DNA of 64,000 nt from Apostichopus japonicus (Eukaryota; Echinodermata; Holothuroidea; Aspidochirotida; Stichopodidae). The notes under the pieces are model-generated. The model was not told where the DNA came from and did not search any database. It saw nothing but the letters and a program-made list of their open reading frames with translations. Location: NCBI RefSeq assembly GCF_037975245.1, contig NC_092569.1, forward strand, positions 31,498,668-31,562,667, written 5' to 3'. Made by a program: the position numbers and the translations under genes. This document shows, in pieces, positions 26,301-35,690 of the stretch (position 1 is its first letter; every line of letters starts with the position of its first letter).

Positions 26301-27602
26301 TTGTCCCATATGGCTTACCATATCAGATCAGAAATTTGAACCCTCGATACAGAAAGCAATTTGACAAAATAAACACAAATCCGAACTATGGAAAGATAAC
26401 ACTGGTTATCCAGGCTTACTTCATTGTCTCGCATGCTTCCATATACTTTCGGTAAGAAGTTGGGAATTGTGGCGGCTTTTCCTTCAATCATAAAAAGGGT
26501 TGTCATTTGTACTACAGGGTAGTAGTAAGCTAGGCCAAACTGATGAATTCACGAAAGGTCTAGTTCAGCGAAATGTCGATTGCATTATCGGTCAATATCT
26601 CGATTACTTGAGGTATCTTTTAATCTAATACGAAACAAAAAGGTAATTTCAAGCCTTTGACAACTCCGGCAATTTGTATGGAAATCTGGCGATATTAAAG
26701 AAAAATAGCAGCTCCATTAATTTAGAACAATAACTAGGCATAGGCTAGGCTGTCTAGACCACTAACTTGATACTAAGTCAATTCAGTTTTAGTAAGTGTA
26801 ACTTGTAATGTAACGTTGGCTAGACTAACATTGTAACACCATATAGTAACACTAACATCAAGTGCCCAAAACATTCGGCAAATGTTTTGCCTTGCACTTC
26901 GAAGATGTTTGCTTTGAGTTTTTAAAATCTTCTTCCATATTTGCATCTATTCAGGCTTTAATTCCATCAGTACAGTAGGTCAATAAATGCTTCGCTTTAA
27001 TAATGTTTTATAGGGATTGAACTTTCAAATTATGTGCTCTTATTCAAAACTGGCTGAAAGGCCCAGCAGATCTGCCTAGTATCAGGGTGGATATGCAGTT
27101 TTGCCTTTCCAGAGCTCCCAACAGACCCCCATTTCGCGGGATGGACCCGCATTATAACACCCAAACCTGCTGACCCGGGCAAGCTTCCAAAAAACCCGCA
27201 TTGTAATTGTCAAGTATACATAACAAAAAATTTCATCAAATTTTGACTTAGCAACCATTATTTCTTGAGCATTTAGCATAATAGAGTATAAAACCTCATT
27301 TACAGCATCATTGGAACCTAAAATTAGCCTTATATATATTTCTTTTCATTGGGGCGAGCAGAGAACATGTTCATGCCAAGGGAAAGAATGAATTATATTT
27401 CTCAGAAAATTTTGGGTGACAAAAAGCCTTTTCTAAGTGCCACCATTTTACACGTAGGCATCACCAGGATTCAAAAAAAAATCAAAGGGGATGGAGACAC
27501 CTCCCCCAGGACTGCGATTCGTGGCATGGACCAGCATTTGCCTTCTCAAACGTTGGGGGCTATGCCTTTCACAGCAAAACATGGATTCTGAGTTGAAGTA
27601 CT

Positions 27603-28132
27603 AGACCCGTCAACTCTCCCGGTTTTACCCGAATCTCCCGGCCTCCCGGTTTCTTATTCTATTTTCCAGGTTTTTTAATGTTTCATCACTTGCGACATTT
27701 CTGAAAATAGCCAACAAATAGTCCTATGCTTAGTAATTCCCCACAGTAACACTGAACAGGAAAAGCTATTTATTCAGTGTAGTTCGAAAGAACAAGACAG
27801 ACAGTCGGTCAAGTCTCAAGCTTGATGGGACTCTATCTAGCATATTAGCCATGAAGTCGCCGTACCCAGAGTCCACTGTTCCCTGTTTCAAATGGAAGCC
27901 TACTCAAGAAACCCTGGAGAAAGCGAAGCGAGCTGCTGTAAACTACAACAAGAAACACTGATTGGATGTTTCTCTCACTGTATTGCATAAGTAGACTATA
28001 TACATATTTAGGAGTATTTATATCATTTCAGTTGAAAATTACCAACCTCCCTATTTTCCCCTTGTTCTCCCTATTTTTAGCCCTGAAAATGTTATTCTCC
28101 CTATTTTGGGGGTCAAACAGGTTGACAGGTTT
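27603..28132. mobile_element. hAT-like non-autonomous element with 8-bp target duplication
   Basis: The 530-bp insert is flanked by the exact 8-bp direct repeat GAAGTACT (27595-27602 and 28133-28140). Its ends are imperfect inverted repeats (AGACCCGTCAAC at the left, GTTGACAGGTTT at the right), followed inward by CTCCCGG-type and CTCCCTATTTT-type repeats. An 8-bp duplication is the signature of the hAT superfamily. Within it, 27851-27961 encodes a short open segment (ending KRAAVNYNKKH then stop) that may be a transposase or captured-gene remnant. The insert lies just upstream of the first recognised exon of the zinc-finger gene. Confidence 0.7.
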
Positions 28133-28186
28133 GAAGTACTGTGTAGTCTACTAATTGATTGTTCTATCCCCACAGGCCACAGAGAA

Positions 28187-28277
28187 ATGACTTCCTTTGT
28201 AAAGAAGGAGATACATAGTGATGAAGACACAGATGCAATCGCAGGCTTAAAAAATTCAGGGCTAACCATCAAATCAG
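28187..28277 (+). CDS. C2H2 zinc-finger gene, first coding exon (exon 1)
   Basis: The splice acceptor TATCCCCACAG ends at 28175. The ATG at 28187 opens 30 codons (MTSFVKKEIHSDEDTD...), followed by a G and the donor gtacat at 28278, so it exits in phase 1. The segment is acidic and carries VKKE, which fits the SUMO-acceptor consensus. A non-coding exon must lie upstream and is not identified. The start choice rests on this being the first ATG after the acceptor, with phase agreement to exons 3 and 4. Confidence 0.6.
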
Positions 28278-28844
28278 GTACATAGATATATCATCATGTG
28301 GGTAGCATCCATGACAGAAACAATCTCTATGGGATGATATATTGGACAAGTTTTAAATTTGCTTCATGCATACTGTAGACTAGTGTAAATCTTTTTTCTA
28401 GCATTGAAGCCTTTCTCAACCAGACTTATTTTTAATTGTAGTCCATCATTTCACATTTCCACATTTTGAAAACTAGCAAAGATCTTATGACTGGATATAA
28501 CAGAATTAGAGCAAGTACCGTTAGGATTGCAAATCATGTGTTCTTCAAATAATACCTTCCCTCTTTCAAAATAAGTAATAATTTGTATGATGGTTACTTG
28601 CAAGTGGGTAGGCCTACATTCTTGTTCAATTTCTTTGTCAAGTCAAAGGATGTGGGCCTATAGTAAGTACAGGCATACATTCCAATTGAAGTTGTGTAAC
28701 CCATGCTGCTTGCCCACGTAAAATGTGTATATGCTATGCTGAATATCGTCTATGCACTCTCTACTGTGTGTCCCATATGTGTATACTATGTGTATACAGG
28801 GAATTTAATTTAGTGTTCAAATTTGTGTGTATATATATATATAT

Positions 28845-28935
28845 ATATGCAACTGATATAGCGCAATATGCAAAGGCTTCAGAGTGCTTTACAAAACATA
28901 ATACATAAAAACAAAGTCGCAGTGTAGCAGTTCTG
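28845..28935 (-). repeat. LINE 3'-tail fragment
   Basis: Next to a short AT tract, GATATAGCGCAATATGC and GTGCTTTACAAAACATAATAC match, in reverse, the GTAAAGC...GCGCTATAT type of 3' end. The same pattern is seen in the LINE copy at 29765-30382. It is a short, solo, intronic tail. Confidence 0.55.
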
Positions 28936-29220
28936 AATGGTCTGAACTTTCTCTTATTTAATATATATTATGGTTCCTGTGTTCCAAAACTGCCATACAT
29001 CTTTACTCTTGTATAGGAACTTGTCAATTTTGTATCGATGCGATACCTGTTATTCCCTGGTATGCCACACAGTTTATCCAGTCTGTTGTACTATATGTTT
29101 ATACCCAGCTACTTGTTCATGTTTGTACAGTTCTCTGTATCCCACTTGTACATAAATATATAAATAAATCAAACTAAATTGACACTAGAGCTATTGTTGG
29201 ATTAATCTTTTGTGATATAG

Positions 29221-29429
29221 GTAGAGGAGTAATCATCAAGACAGAGCCATCGGATATGGGATGGGAGATGGAGATGAAAATGATGATGAAGATGACAGTG
29301 ATGGTGAGGACAAAGATGTTTACAGAGATGCAGATGAGGATGGTCTATCCTCAATGAGGAATGGTGAAGGTGACAAACCTTTGGACACAGCAGAGGAAGA
29401 TGACACATCCTCAGATGATTATAGCACAG
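29221..29429 (+). CDS. Zinc-finger gene exon 2, apparently frameshifted
   Basis: The acceptor TTTTGTGATATAG ends at 29220 and the donor ACAG|gtgatg is at 29430. Entered in phase 1 from exon 1, the frame reads RGVIIKTEPSDM, which contains the SUMO consensus IKTE just as exon 3 begins with VVIKLEPED. That frame then runs into a stop near 29355. From about 29255 another frame is clearly the coding-like one (GDGDENDDEDDSDGEDKD...DTSSDDYST) and exits in phase 1 as exon 3 requires. The exon is 209 nt, while 207 or 210 nt would be needed to keep frame. A one-base loss or two-base gain near 29245-29262 explains this. It could be a sequence error, a polymorphism, or a real lesion. Skipping this exon also preserves frame (exon 1 to exon 3 are both phase 1). 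Confidence 0.5.
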
Positions 29430-29764
29430 GTGATGGTAGATAGAACTAGATTCTTTCAATTCAGAAAATACTGACAAGAATGACATTTTGCTGTATTGTA
29501 TCATAAAATACTTGCTATCAAATGAGTTAGCAGATTCAATTTCATTTTGTTTTTTGTAGAAAGCATTCTGAGCAGTTTGCAAGTCTTATAATGAGGCACC
29601 CCACCCATCCCTTTCTGAAAGCCCATACAGATCTGATATAGTTCTGAAAGTTTATGGTATCTTATTATGTAGGGAATCACCATCTTTCATGTTACTCATT
29701 GTTTTGTCCATAAAAGTAAGCAAAGAATGAAGTACTGTTACTTTAATTTCATTCATATATATCT

Positions 29765-30382
29765 ATATATAAGGCATTTATATAGCGCCATCACTAAAAC
29801 GATATTCTATGGTGCTTTACAAGGAAAAAATAAAACATACAAATGAACAAAAACAGCAACAAGACAGAAAAAAGAAAAAGAGGATTACTTAAAGGCCCAT
29901 CAAAGAGAACTGTCTTCAGACCTTTTTTGAAAAAGAGAAATGTGGATTGATAAGCCTGGCACAAGTTACAGAAAATACATGGTTGCAAATCTGTTTTTTG
30001 CGGGTGGCGGGAACGTTTAAAATAGTAGCAGATATATGCTTCTTATGCGGTATGACGAAACACGCCTAGTAAACATCTTACACAAATAATCGGAGGCCTG
30101 TTTATTAATACATTTATAAATCAAACAAAGAACCTTGAATGTAATGCGTTGCTCAATGGGGAGCCAATGTAAAGTGAAAAGATAGTCCCTGGCACTGTCA
30201 TATTTTCTTCTGTACAGAATCATTTTCGCAGCCCGGTTTTGTATAGACTGTAAGGGAAGCAGGGTACTAGAGGCAGGTAAACCAATCAGTAAAGCATTAC
30301 AATAGTCAAGATGAGATATTACGAGACCCAAGACCACAATCAAGGAACTTACGAATCTGTCTGATTTTGTTAAGGTTGCCAC
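29765..30382 (-). pseudogene. LINE retrotransposon 3' end (reverse transcriptase C-terminus), 5'-truncated
   Basis: Minus-strand translation from 30382 gives LVISHLDYCNALLIGLP, then LQSIQNRAAKMI, LHWLPIEQRITFKVLCLIYKC. This is the conserved thumb and C-terminal region of LINE (CR1/L2/RTE-like) reverse transcriptases. The frame stops at 30017. Further 3' another frame carries FKKGLKTVLF, the usual end of ORF2, so the copy has frame-disrupting changes. The 3' end reads GGCGCTATATAAATGCC and runs into an AT tract at 29755, matching LINE tails. It sits antisense in intron 2 of the zinc-finger gene. Confidence 0.8.
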
Positions 30383-31008
30383 ATATCATGAATGGTTACA
30401 TTTTGAGATTTCAGATACTACTGTAAACTCATTTTGACAATTGAGTTGACCATCTAGCATTTAATTTATGAACTTTTGTACAGAGCCTGAACTAGAATAC
30501 CTTTGTTATTGCTTGCAAAAATTGCTGCTTCATCATAGTGTCAGTAAAGGCTCATCACACTGAACCATAGCATTTTCTGTATATTAAGAATACCAATATT
30601 TGTAACCTCAAAACTGCTACACAAATGTGAACAGCAGTGGACTAAGGCTTGGACAGATCATTGTGTTGTGTTCTTGGACAATGCGCTATATCTCTAATGC
30701 CTCTCTCCACCCTGGGGTATGAATGGGAACCTGTGAGATAAATTGTCATTTGGGTGCTGTTTAGCTGCTGCCATGTGGAGGGATTGTCTATATGTTTGAC
30801 AGGTTATCGTTGACCAGGGGTAATATTGTTATGCGCCTTGAGCACCGTTATCAGTGGATATGTCTGTGCTATATGAAACCTCAATATTATTTATATTATT
30901 ATTAATAAAGAAAAGGTAAGCTCTCAATCTTAGTGAAACATATTTTAGAAGAGAACAAAGTTTTTGTCAAAGACAAATGAATACTAATCATTTCTCTTCG
31001 ATACCCAG

Positions 31009-31131
31009 TTAGTGTAGTTATCAAACTTGAACCGGAAGATGGAAGCGGTGAATCAGAGGCAGAACTTGATGAAGATGGAGGTGCTGAGAGGGTGCAGGAG
31101 GAAGAGGAAGAGAGAGACAGAAGTATTCAAG
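31009..31131 (+). CDS. Zinc-finger gene exon 3 (acidic linker with SUMO motif)
   Basis: The acceptor TCGATACCCAG ends at 31008 and the donor CAAG|gtgaat is at 31132. Phase 1 in and out, 123 nt. It encodes SVVIKLEPEDGSGESEAEL followed by a Glu-rich, charged stretch. IKLE followed by acidic residues is a negatively charged-residue-dependent SUMOylation motif. The exon resembles exon 2 in having a hydrophobic-K-x-E-P start and an acidic tail, suggesting that the two arose by exon duplication. Confidence 0.65.
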
Positions 31132-31261
31132 GTGAATAAGTTTCCCACTGATAAAATGGTTGTTAGGGATCAATTGATGGTCCAAGATAACAAAGTACAG
31201 TATTTGTAACATCGATTCTGCCCCATATACTGGTCCTGTTTGGTATCATTTTCTACTTGCC

Positions 31262-31498
31262 TGTGATAAACAAAGAATCAGAGCATTCAGGTTGGATTAT
31301 GAGAGTATGGTTGATCAGGTCAATGGTGGAGCTAGGCGTGAATTTATCAGACTAAGTAGGAATATTCAAAGAGAAGAATATCACCCGCTTCATGCAGAAC
31401 TGAAATCAATGTGTCGACACACTAGCTATAATCTCAGGAATCGTGCATTGACACCAAAATATAGAGTGCAAGTTTTCAGAAACTCGTTTGTATAGAGA
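31262..31498 (+). pseudogene. Probable LINE ORF2 C-terminal fragment
   Basis: The frame contains CRHTSYNLRNRALTPKYR and FRNSFV followed by a stop. The YNLRNR...PKYR...NSF pattern is typical of the extreme C-terminus of LINE reverse transcriptases, before the WN-x-LP motif, which is missing here. It is preceded by FRLDYESMVDQVNG-like sequence that I cannot assign. It lies in sense orientation in intron 3 of the zinc-finger gene, without flanking evidence of its boundaries. Confidence 0.45.
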
Positions 31499-32680
31499 GC
31501 ATCTATTTTTATTCAACATGACACTCTAAATGACTTGATTTGATGTTATTTGTATAGTTTCCACAATTTTTATTCCCTAACTGGGTTACTGTTTTCCTAA
31601 CTTTTATGCATTTTATGAATGCACATAACATTTTATTTATTTTATTTATTATACTCACCATTTTCCTATTTATGAACTGTATTTTATGCAATTTATACTG
31701 GAATAAACAAAACGAAAAGTTTATCCTCCCTGACAACCCGAGTGGACAACCAGTTTATAACCGTTGATTCACATACTGCACTCTCAGACCTTGAAAACTC
31801 ATGTTGAACAACCTGCAAAGAGGCAGATGGTTGCATAAATTTGCATTCTCTGTGAAAATGATTGTTTCTTGTCTATTATTTGATCAGGTCCCTACTCCTT
31901 TGATATAATTTATCATTAACAATTTGTTGTAAACTGAAACTTACCTAAAAAGATCATTTGTGATACGACAGTCGACAGCTTGATATATTGTTCAGTAACA
32001 TTAATGATATTGCAAAAAGGGAGGGAGAATTTAGACCTGTCCCTGTTAGTTCAGACAAACTATAGTAACCCTTCATAGATGGGCCGGGGGTGGGGGGGGC
32101 AAAGGGAAATGGGAGGGTTATTTGTTTTTTATCCTCATTTCAATTCATTTGTGTATCACTAACTGCATAAACAGAATCTGAAATTTCCAAAGATCAAGGA
32201 ATAAGACAAATATACAAATGTAAATATACACGTAAATAGAAGAAAGTAAATGGTTAATAAAATGGTTAAAAGCTTAGGATACTTTAAAAAATAGTCTGCA
32301 ACATAGATTCAAGTGTATCTGTTGGAATGAAGATTTAAGATTGCAGTATGGGTAAATAGAAGAATAATATTTTGGCAAGATATGATGTTTGAATCAATTT
32401 CTGTTGGCTTTAACTAGAAGACCCTAAAAGGATACAGTGGACATTGTTCATCATTATTGATTTTCCTTCACTTACTGATAAACTATGCTTTAGCAGCAGT
32501 TCATTCATACTTAGTAAAGATTCCTAAATCCTATTGGTCCATTCAGGTCAGCTGACCATGGTTAATCCTGTGAGTAACACACGGTAAAATTACGGGGCAT
32601 CACTTTAATAAATCTTTGGTTATATGTAACCAAAAATGTTTTGTTTTATGATTTTTCCCCCACACAAATGGTAGTGTATG

Positions 32681-32862
32681 AATGAACGGGGTTAATCAAC
32701 GGTCTAGCGTGCGTTACTCACATGATTAATGCACTCCGGGTGTTAATGCTATCGCTGGATGCACTCGGGCTCCGCCCTCGTGCATCGCTTGCATTATCCC
32801 CCGATCGTGCATTAATCCTGTGAGTAACGCACGCTAGACCGTTGATTAACCCCTTATTCATT
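32681..32862. mobile_element. Palindromic (foldback/MITE-like) element
   Basis: The left arm at 32681-32734 and right arm at 32807-32862 are almost perfect reverse complements over about 54 bp (GGTTAATCAACGGTCTAGCG ... CGCTAGACCGTTGATTAACC). The 72-bp centre contains a second, nested inverted repeat (GATGCACTCGGGC / CCCTCGTGCATC). A partial third copy of the arm (TTAATCCTGTGAGTAACACA) lies at 32562-32581. The composition is clearly more G+C-rich than the surrounding intron. No coding capacity. It lies 60 bp before the acceptor of zinc-finger exon 4. Confidence 0.8.
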
Positions 32863-32921
32863 ATGCACATGGTAACAACCTCAGATAAAACATTTCTATA
32901 TTCACCGTTTCGTCTGCACAG

Positions 32922-33994
32922 ATGAGGATCACTTCAATAGTGGTACTAATGCACCATCCTCGTCTGAGGATACCAGGGGGCTGTTTAAGGGTGGTGAGAT
33001 ATTTCAGTGTGAACAGTGCGAAAAGATGTACAGCAGCAAAGCATTTCTCGAACTGCACCAGAGGACGCACAGTACGAAGAAGAAGAGTTGCATATGTGAA
33101 ATTTGTGGCCGAGATGCCAAGTACCCATCAGCTCTTGTCAAACACAAGCGGTCTCACACCAAGGAAAAACCTTTCGAGTGCCTAATTTGTGGATTGCATC
33201 TTGCCACATGTCACGGTCTCAAACAGCATGAAAAGTTACACAGCGGGGAAAAGCCGTTTAAGTGCCAGTACTGTGACAGAACATTTGCGAGGAGTGGCGG
33301 CTGCAAGGAACACGAGAGAAGGCACACGGGAGAACATCCGTTTCAGTGCAAGTACTGTTGTAGGACCTTCGTCAAATCTGGCGAGTTAAAGAACCATCTA
33401 AAAAGTAAGCACATCGGAGACAGACCCTACTGCTGCAGGATCTGTGCGAAAACCTTCGCGACAGAGTCTGAAAAGGACGCTCATGAAACTGGCCACGGCG
33501 ATGACAAACCTTTCGGTTGTAACTTTTGCACAGAATCTTTCAAGGAGATGCGTGAGCTGCAACTGCATGGGGAAGAACATGCCAAAGCAAAGAATTACAA
33601 GTGCCTGGCCTGTGTCAAAACCTTCACATCACGAGTCGGTCACACCAATCATCAGAGACTGCACTCGGGGAAGCAACCATTCGGCTGTGACATATGCAAT
33701 TATTCATCTCACCTAAAGTCTCTTCTGCAGAATCATGTGAGAACCCACACTGGAGAGAAGCCGTACAAGTGTATGTACTGCCAGCGTCCATTCAGTCTAC
33801 TCAGTTCCTGCAGAAGGCATGAACGCTCTCATAGAGGCGAGAAACCGTATTCGTGCCAGTTCTGCAACAGATCATTCATCTCCAGTGGAGACCGCATGGT
33901 CCATGAGAGACAACACACAGGCGAGAGACCCTTCAAATGCAGATATTGCGGTGAAGGTTTTATAAAGAGTTTTTATCAAACACGAGGAGTATGA
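32922..33994 (+). CDS. C2H2 zinc-finger protein, main exon (11 complete fingers plus a truncated twelfth)
   Basis: The acceptor CGTCTGCACAG ends at 32921 and phase 1 entry gives DEDHFNSG..., then an uninterrupted frame to TGA at 33992. Fingers follow the C-x2-C-x12-H-x3/4-H pattern. In order they begin FQCEQC, CICEIC, FECLIC, FKCQYC, FQCKYC, YCCRIC, FGCNFC, YKCLAC, FGCDIC, YKCMYC, YSCQFC, with TGEKP-type linkers (HTKEKPF, HSGEKPF, HTGEHPF, HTGEKPY, HRGEKPY, HTGERPF). This indicates a sequence-specific DNA-binding nuclear protein, probably a transcriptional regulator. The specific orthologue is not recognised. A twelfth finger starts (FKCRYCGEGFIKS) but loses frame before its histidines. Continuation in another frame is described in the next entry. 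No KRAB, BTB or SCAN domain is visible upstream; the N-terminal exons are acidic with SUMO motifs. Confidence 0.88.
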
Positions 33995-34421
33995 ACCGAA
34001 GAGAAAAAATCCAAGTCTTCCTGAACGGACTGTCGACACGGGGGTCTCTGATGTATCAGGCTCCCTTCCGCAGCAAAATGATAGAAATGTAAGAGCTTAG
34101 TCCCCTGCAGATACAAATATAGTTGTAGGTTTCAGTAGAGGTCAAAGAAATAATAGTCTTGTTCCTGGCGTTAGTAGCAATGGACGGCAATCAGAAGAAA
34201 TTTCATTTGCAGTTACGCATGGAGTAAGTGAGGTTGAAACGACCAAAGGCAATGGACAAGTTGGTGAAGATAGCAGTTGCATGGTGGGGTCGACTCGACT
34301 TTCTGCTCCGGAGATTAAAACTGAAATGACTGGAACTGAAGTAGATTGTGAAGAGCCAGAGAAAGTTGGACCAGCTCTAACCAGTCATCAAGAAGAGAGG
34401 ACATTGTACCCAGAGCATTGA
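33969..34421 (+). pseudogene. Frameshifted continuation of the zinc-finger protein C-terminus
   Basis: From about 33969, in the frame one base on from the zinc-finger frame, translation runs VFIKHEEYEPKRKNP... to TGA at 34419. There is only one stop in 150 codons (TAG at 34098-34100). The frame continues the interrupted twelfth finger and ends in a Ser/Glu-rich tail with APEIKTEMTG, a further SUMO-type IKTE motif like those of exons 1-3. The original protein therefore probably extended here. A small indel around 33965-33972 (spacing in the finger suggests about 5 nt lost) and the TAG now truncate it. Alternatives are sequence error or real C-terminal shortening. Confidence 0.6.
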
Positions 34422-35402
34422 GACATCTGAGTCTATCTGTTTTAATAGAACATCTTGACATAATAATCAGTATGGTCACATCATTCCACAGTTGCTGACT
34501 TGTCAGTGACTTACACCATAACTTGGTTATGAACTTAAATATGTGATATGCAGTCTTCCATCAAAACTTGAAAATTTGTCATTCAAAATAACAGGAGAAT
34601 TTTCCATTAACGTTTCACAATAGAATTAGAATACCCAGTTGGTAGTATTTTTTTTGGCTATATATGGTACATTCATGTTATGCTTCAAGGCACTTGTATT
34701 GACATTAACAGCGAAATGATTATCATGTTTCTGTTAGAAAACATGAAGACGTTTGGGGTTGTTCATGCTAGGAGTGTTTTTGACACGTGACTGAGTACCA
34801 TACAGAGTGAACACTAGCATGATAATTAGTCAAACAATTATCACGGCTTGCTGCATCGAGAATATGCTCTTAACGAGTTATCATGTTTACCTTAATGTAC
34901 CATCTTTTACAAAAGTTGTTCAGCTGTCAAGACACTGCACGTGTAACCTGACAAAGACAGCAAATCATGTCAATTTATTGCGATGCGGTGTATTATTAAC
35001 ACTGTAAATTTATACGTTGTATATTATCCTTTCACCATGACCAATGTATTTGTATCGTGTATGTGTCTTTGTATCGTGCATGTGTGTGTGATAAACACAA
35101 TTATGTTTACGTAAATTACTTACGACTATATACAAACTTGTGCAATGATATAGCGGCTTTATTCTCGAATTTAATACAGGGTTTTTAATATTCATCAGTG
35201 GCATTAATAACTTAATTAATTAAATTTGAAACCTTTGGTTAATATTTTTAGATCTATAGCCATTTCATCTCAGTAGTAAATACACTATAAAGCTAACACA
35301 TATCTTGATTGTTTTCGTTCTTTCGCATCCGTTTTTTTTGGGGGGGTAGTTTTTTTTTCATGTAGTCATGCTGGCGGATGAGTGCACACATGTGTGTGAC
35401 GC

Positions 35403-35690
35403 CTTGCGTTTAACAAGATATCTCGAGAAGGGAAGCTTGGACCAATCTCATATAGTATGTAGTTGTGAAACGTTGAGTTCAAGATCCATATTGTTTTGGT
35501 GGAGGTTATTTGGGGTAAGTATGGGTCAAATTGTGAAAACCTTGTAAACACGATATCTCAAAAAGGAAAGCTTGCACCAATCTCATGTATAGTATTTAGA
35601 AGTGACACGTTATGTACAAGAAGCCTATTGTTTTTATGGAGGTCAAAGGTCATTTGGTTTCACCACAGGTCAAATTGTGGAAACCTTGTT
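35403..35690. repeat. About 137-bp direct repeat, two copies
   Basis: Words AAGATATCTCGAGAAGG/ACGATATCTCAAAAAGG, AAGCTTG(G/C)ACCAATCTCAT, and GGTCAAATTGTG(A/G)AAACCTTG recur about 137 bp apart. A third copy starts (TTGTTTTCATATTCTACCGT) and ends. The GGTCAAAGGTCAT word is shared with the dispersed repeat at 47270-47935, so both may derive from one family. Confidence 0.6.

Larger units (their letters stand above)
19907..27594. other. Gene-free stretch
   Basis: I found no exon or gene I can support in this 7.7-kb interval. It contains poly-T and T-rich tracts (20039-20055, 22256-22290), poly-G runs (20218-20260 region as C, 22820-22832, 25871-25881), CRE-type TGACGTCA sites at 21222-21229, 21321-21328 and 25424-25431, a U2-snRNA-like word at 23290-23306, and at 21620-21680 a fragment (GACTGATGAGCCTCCGATG) reminiscent of retroelement 3' ends. 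The region 27080-27590 has several CCCGCA/CCCGGG words and a stretch similar to part of the element at 48707-49174, so it is probably transposon-derived. Confidence 0.5.
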
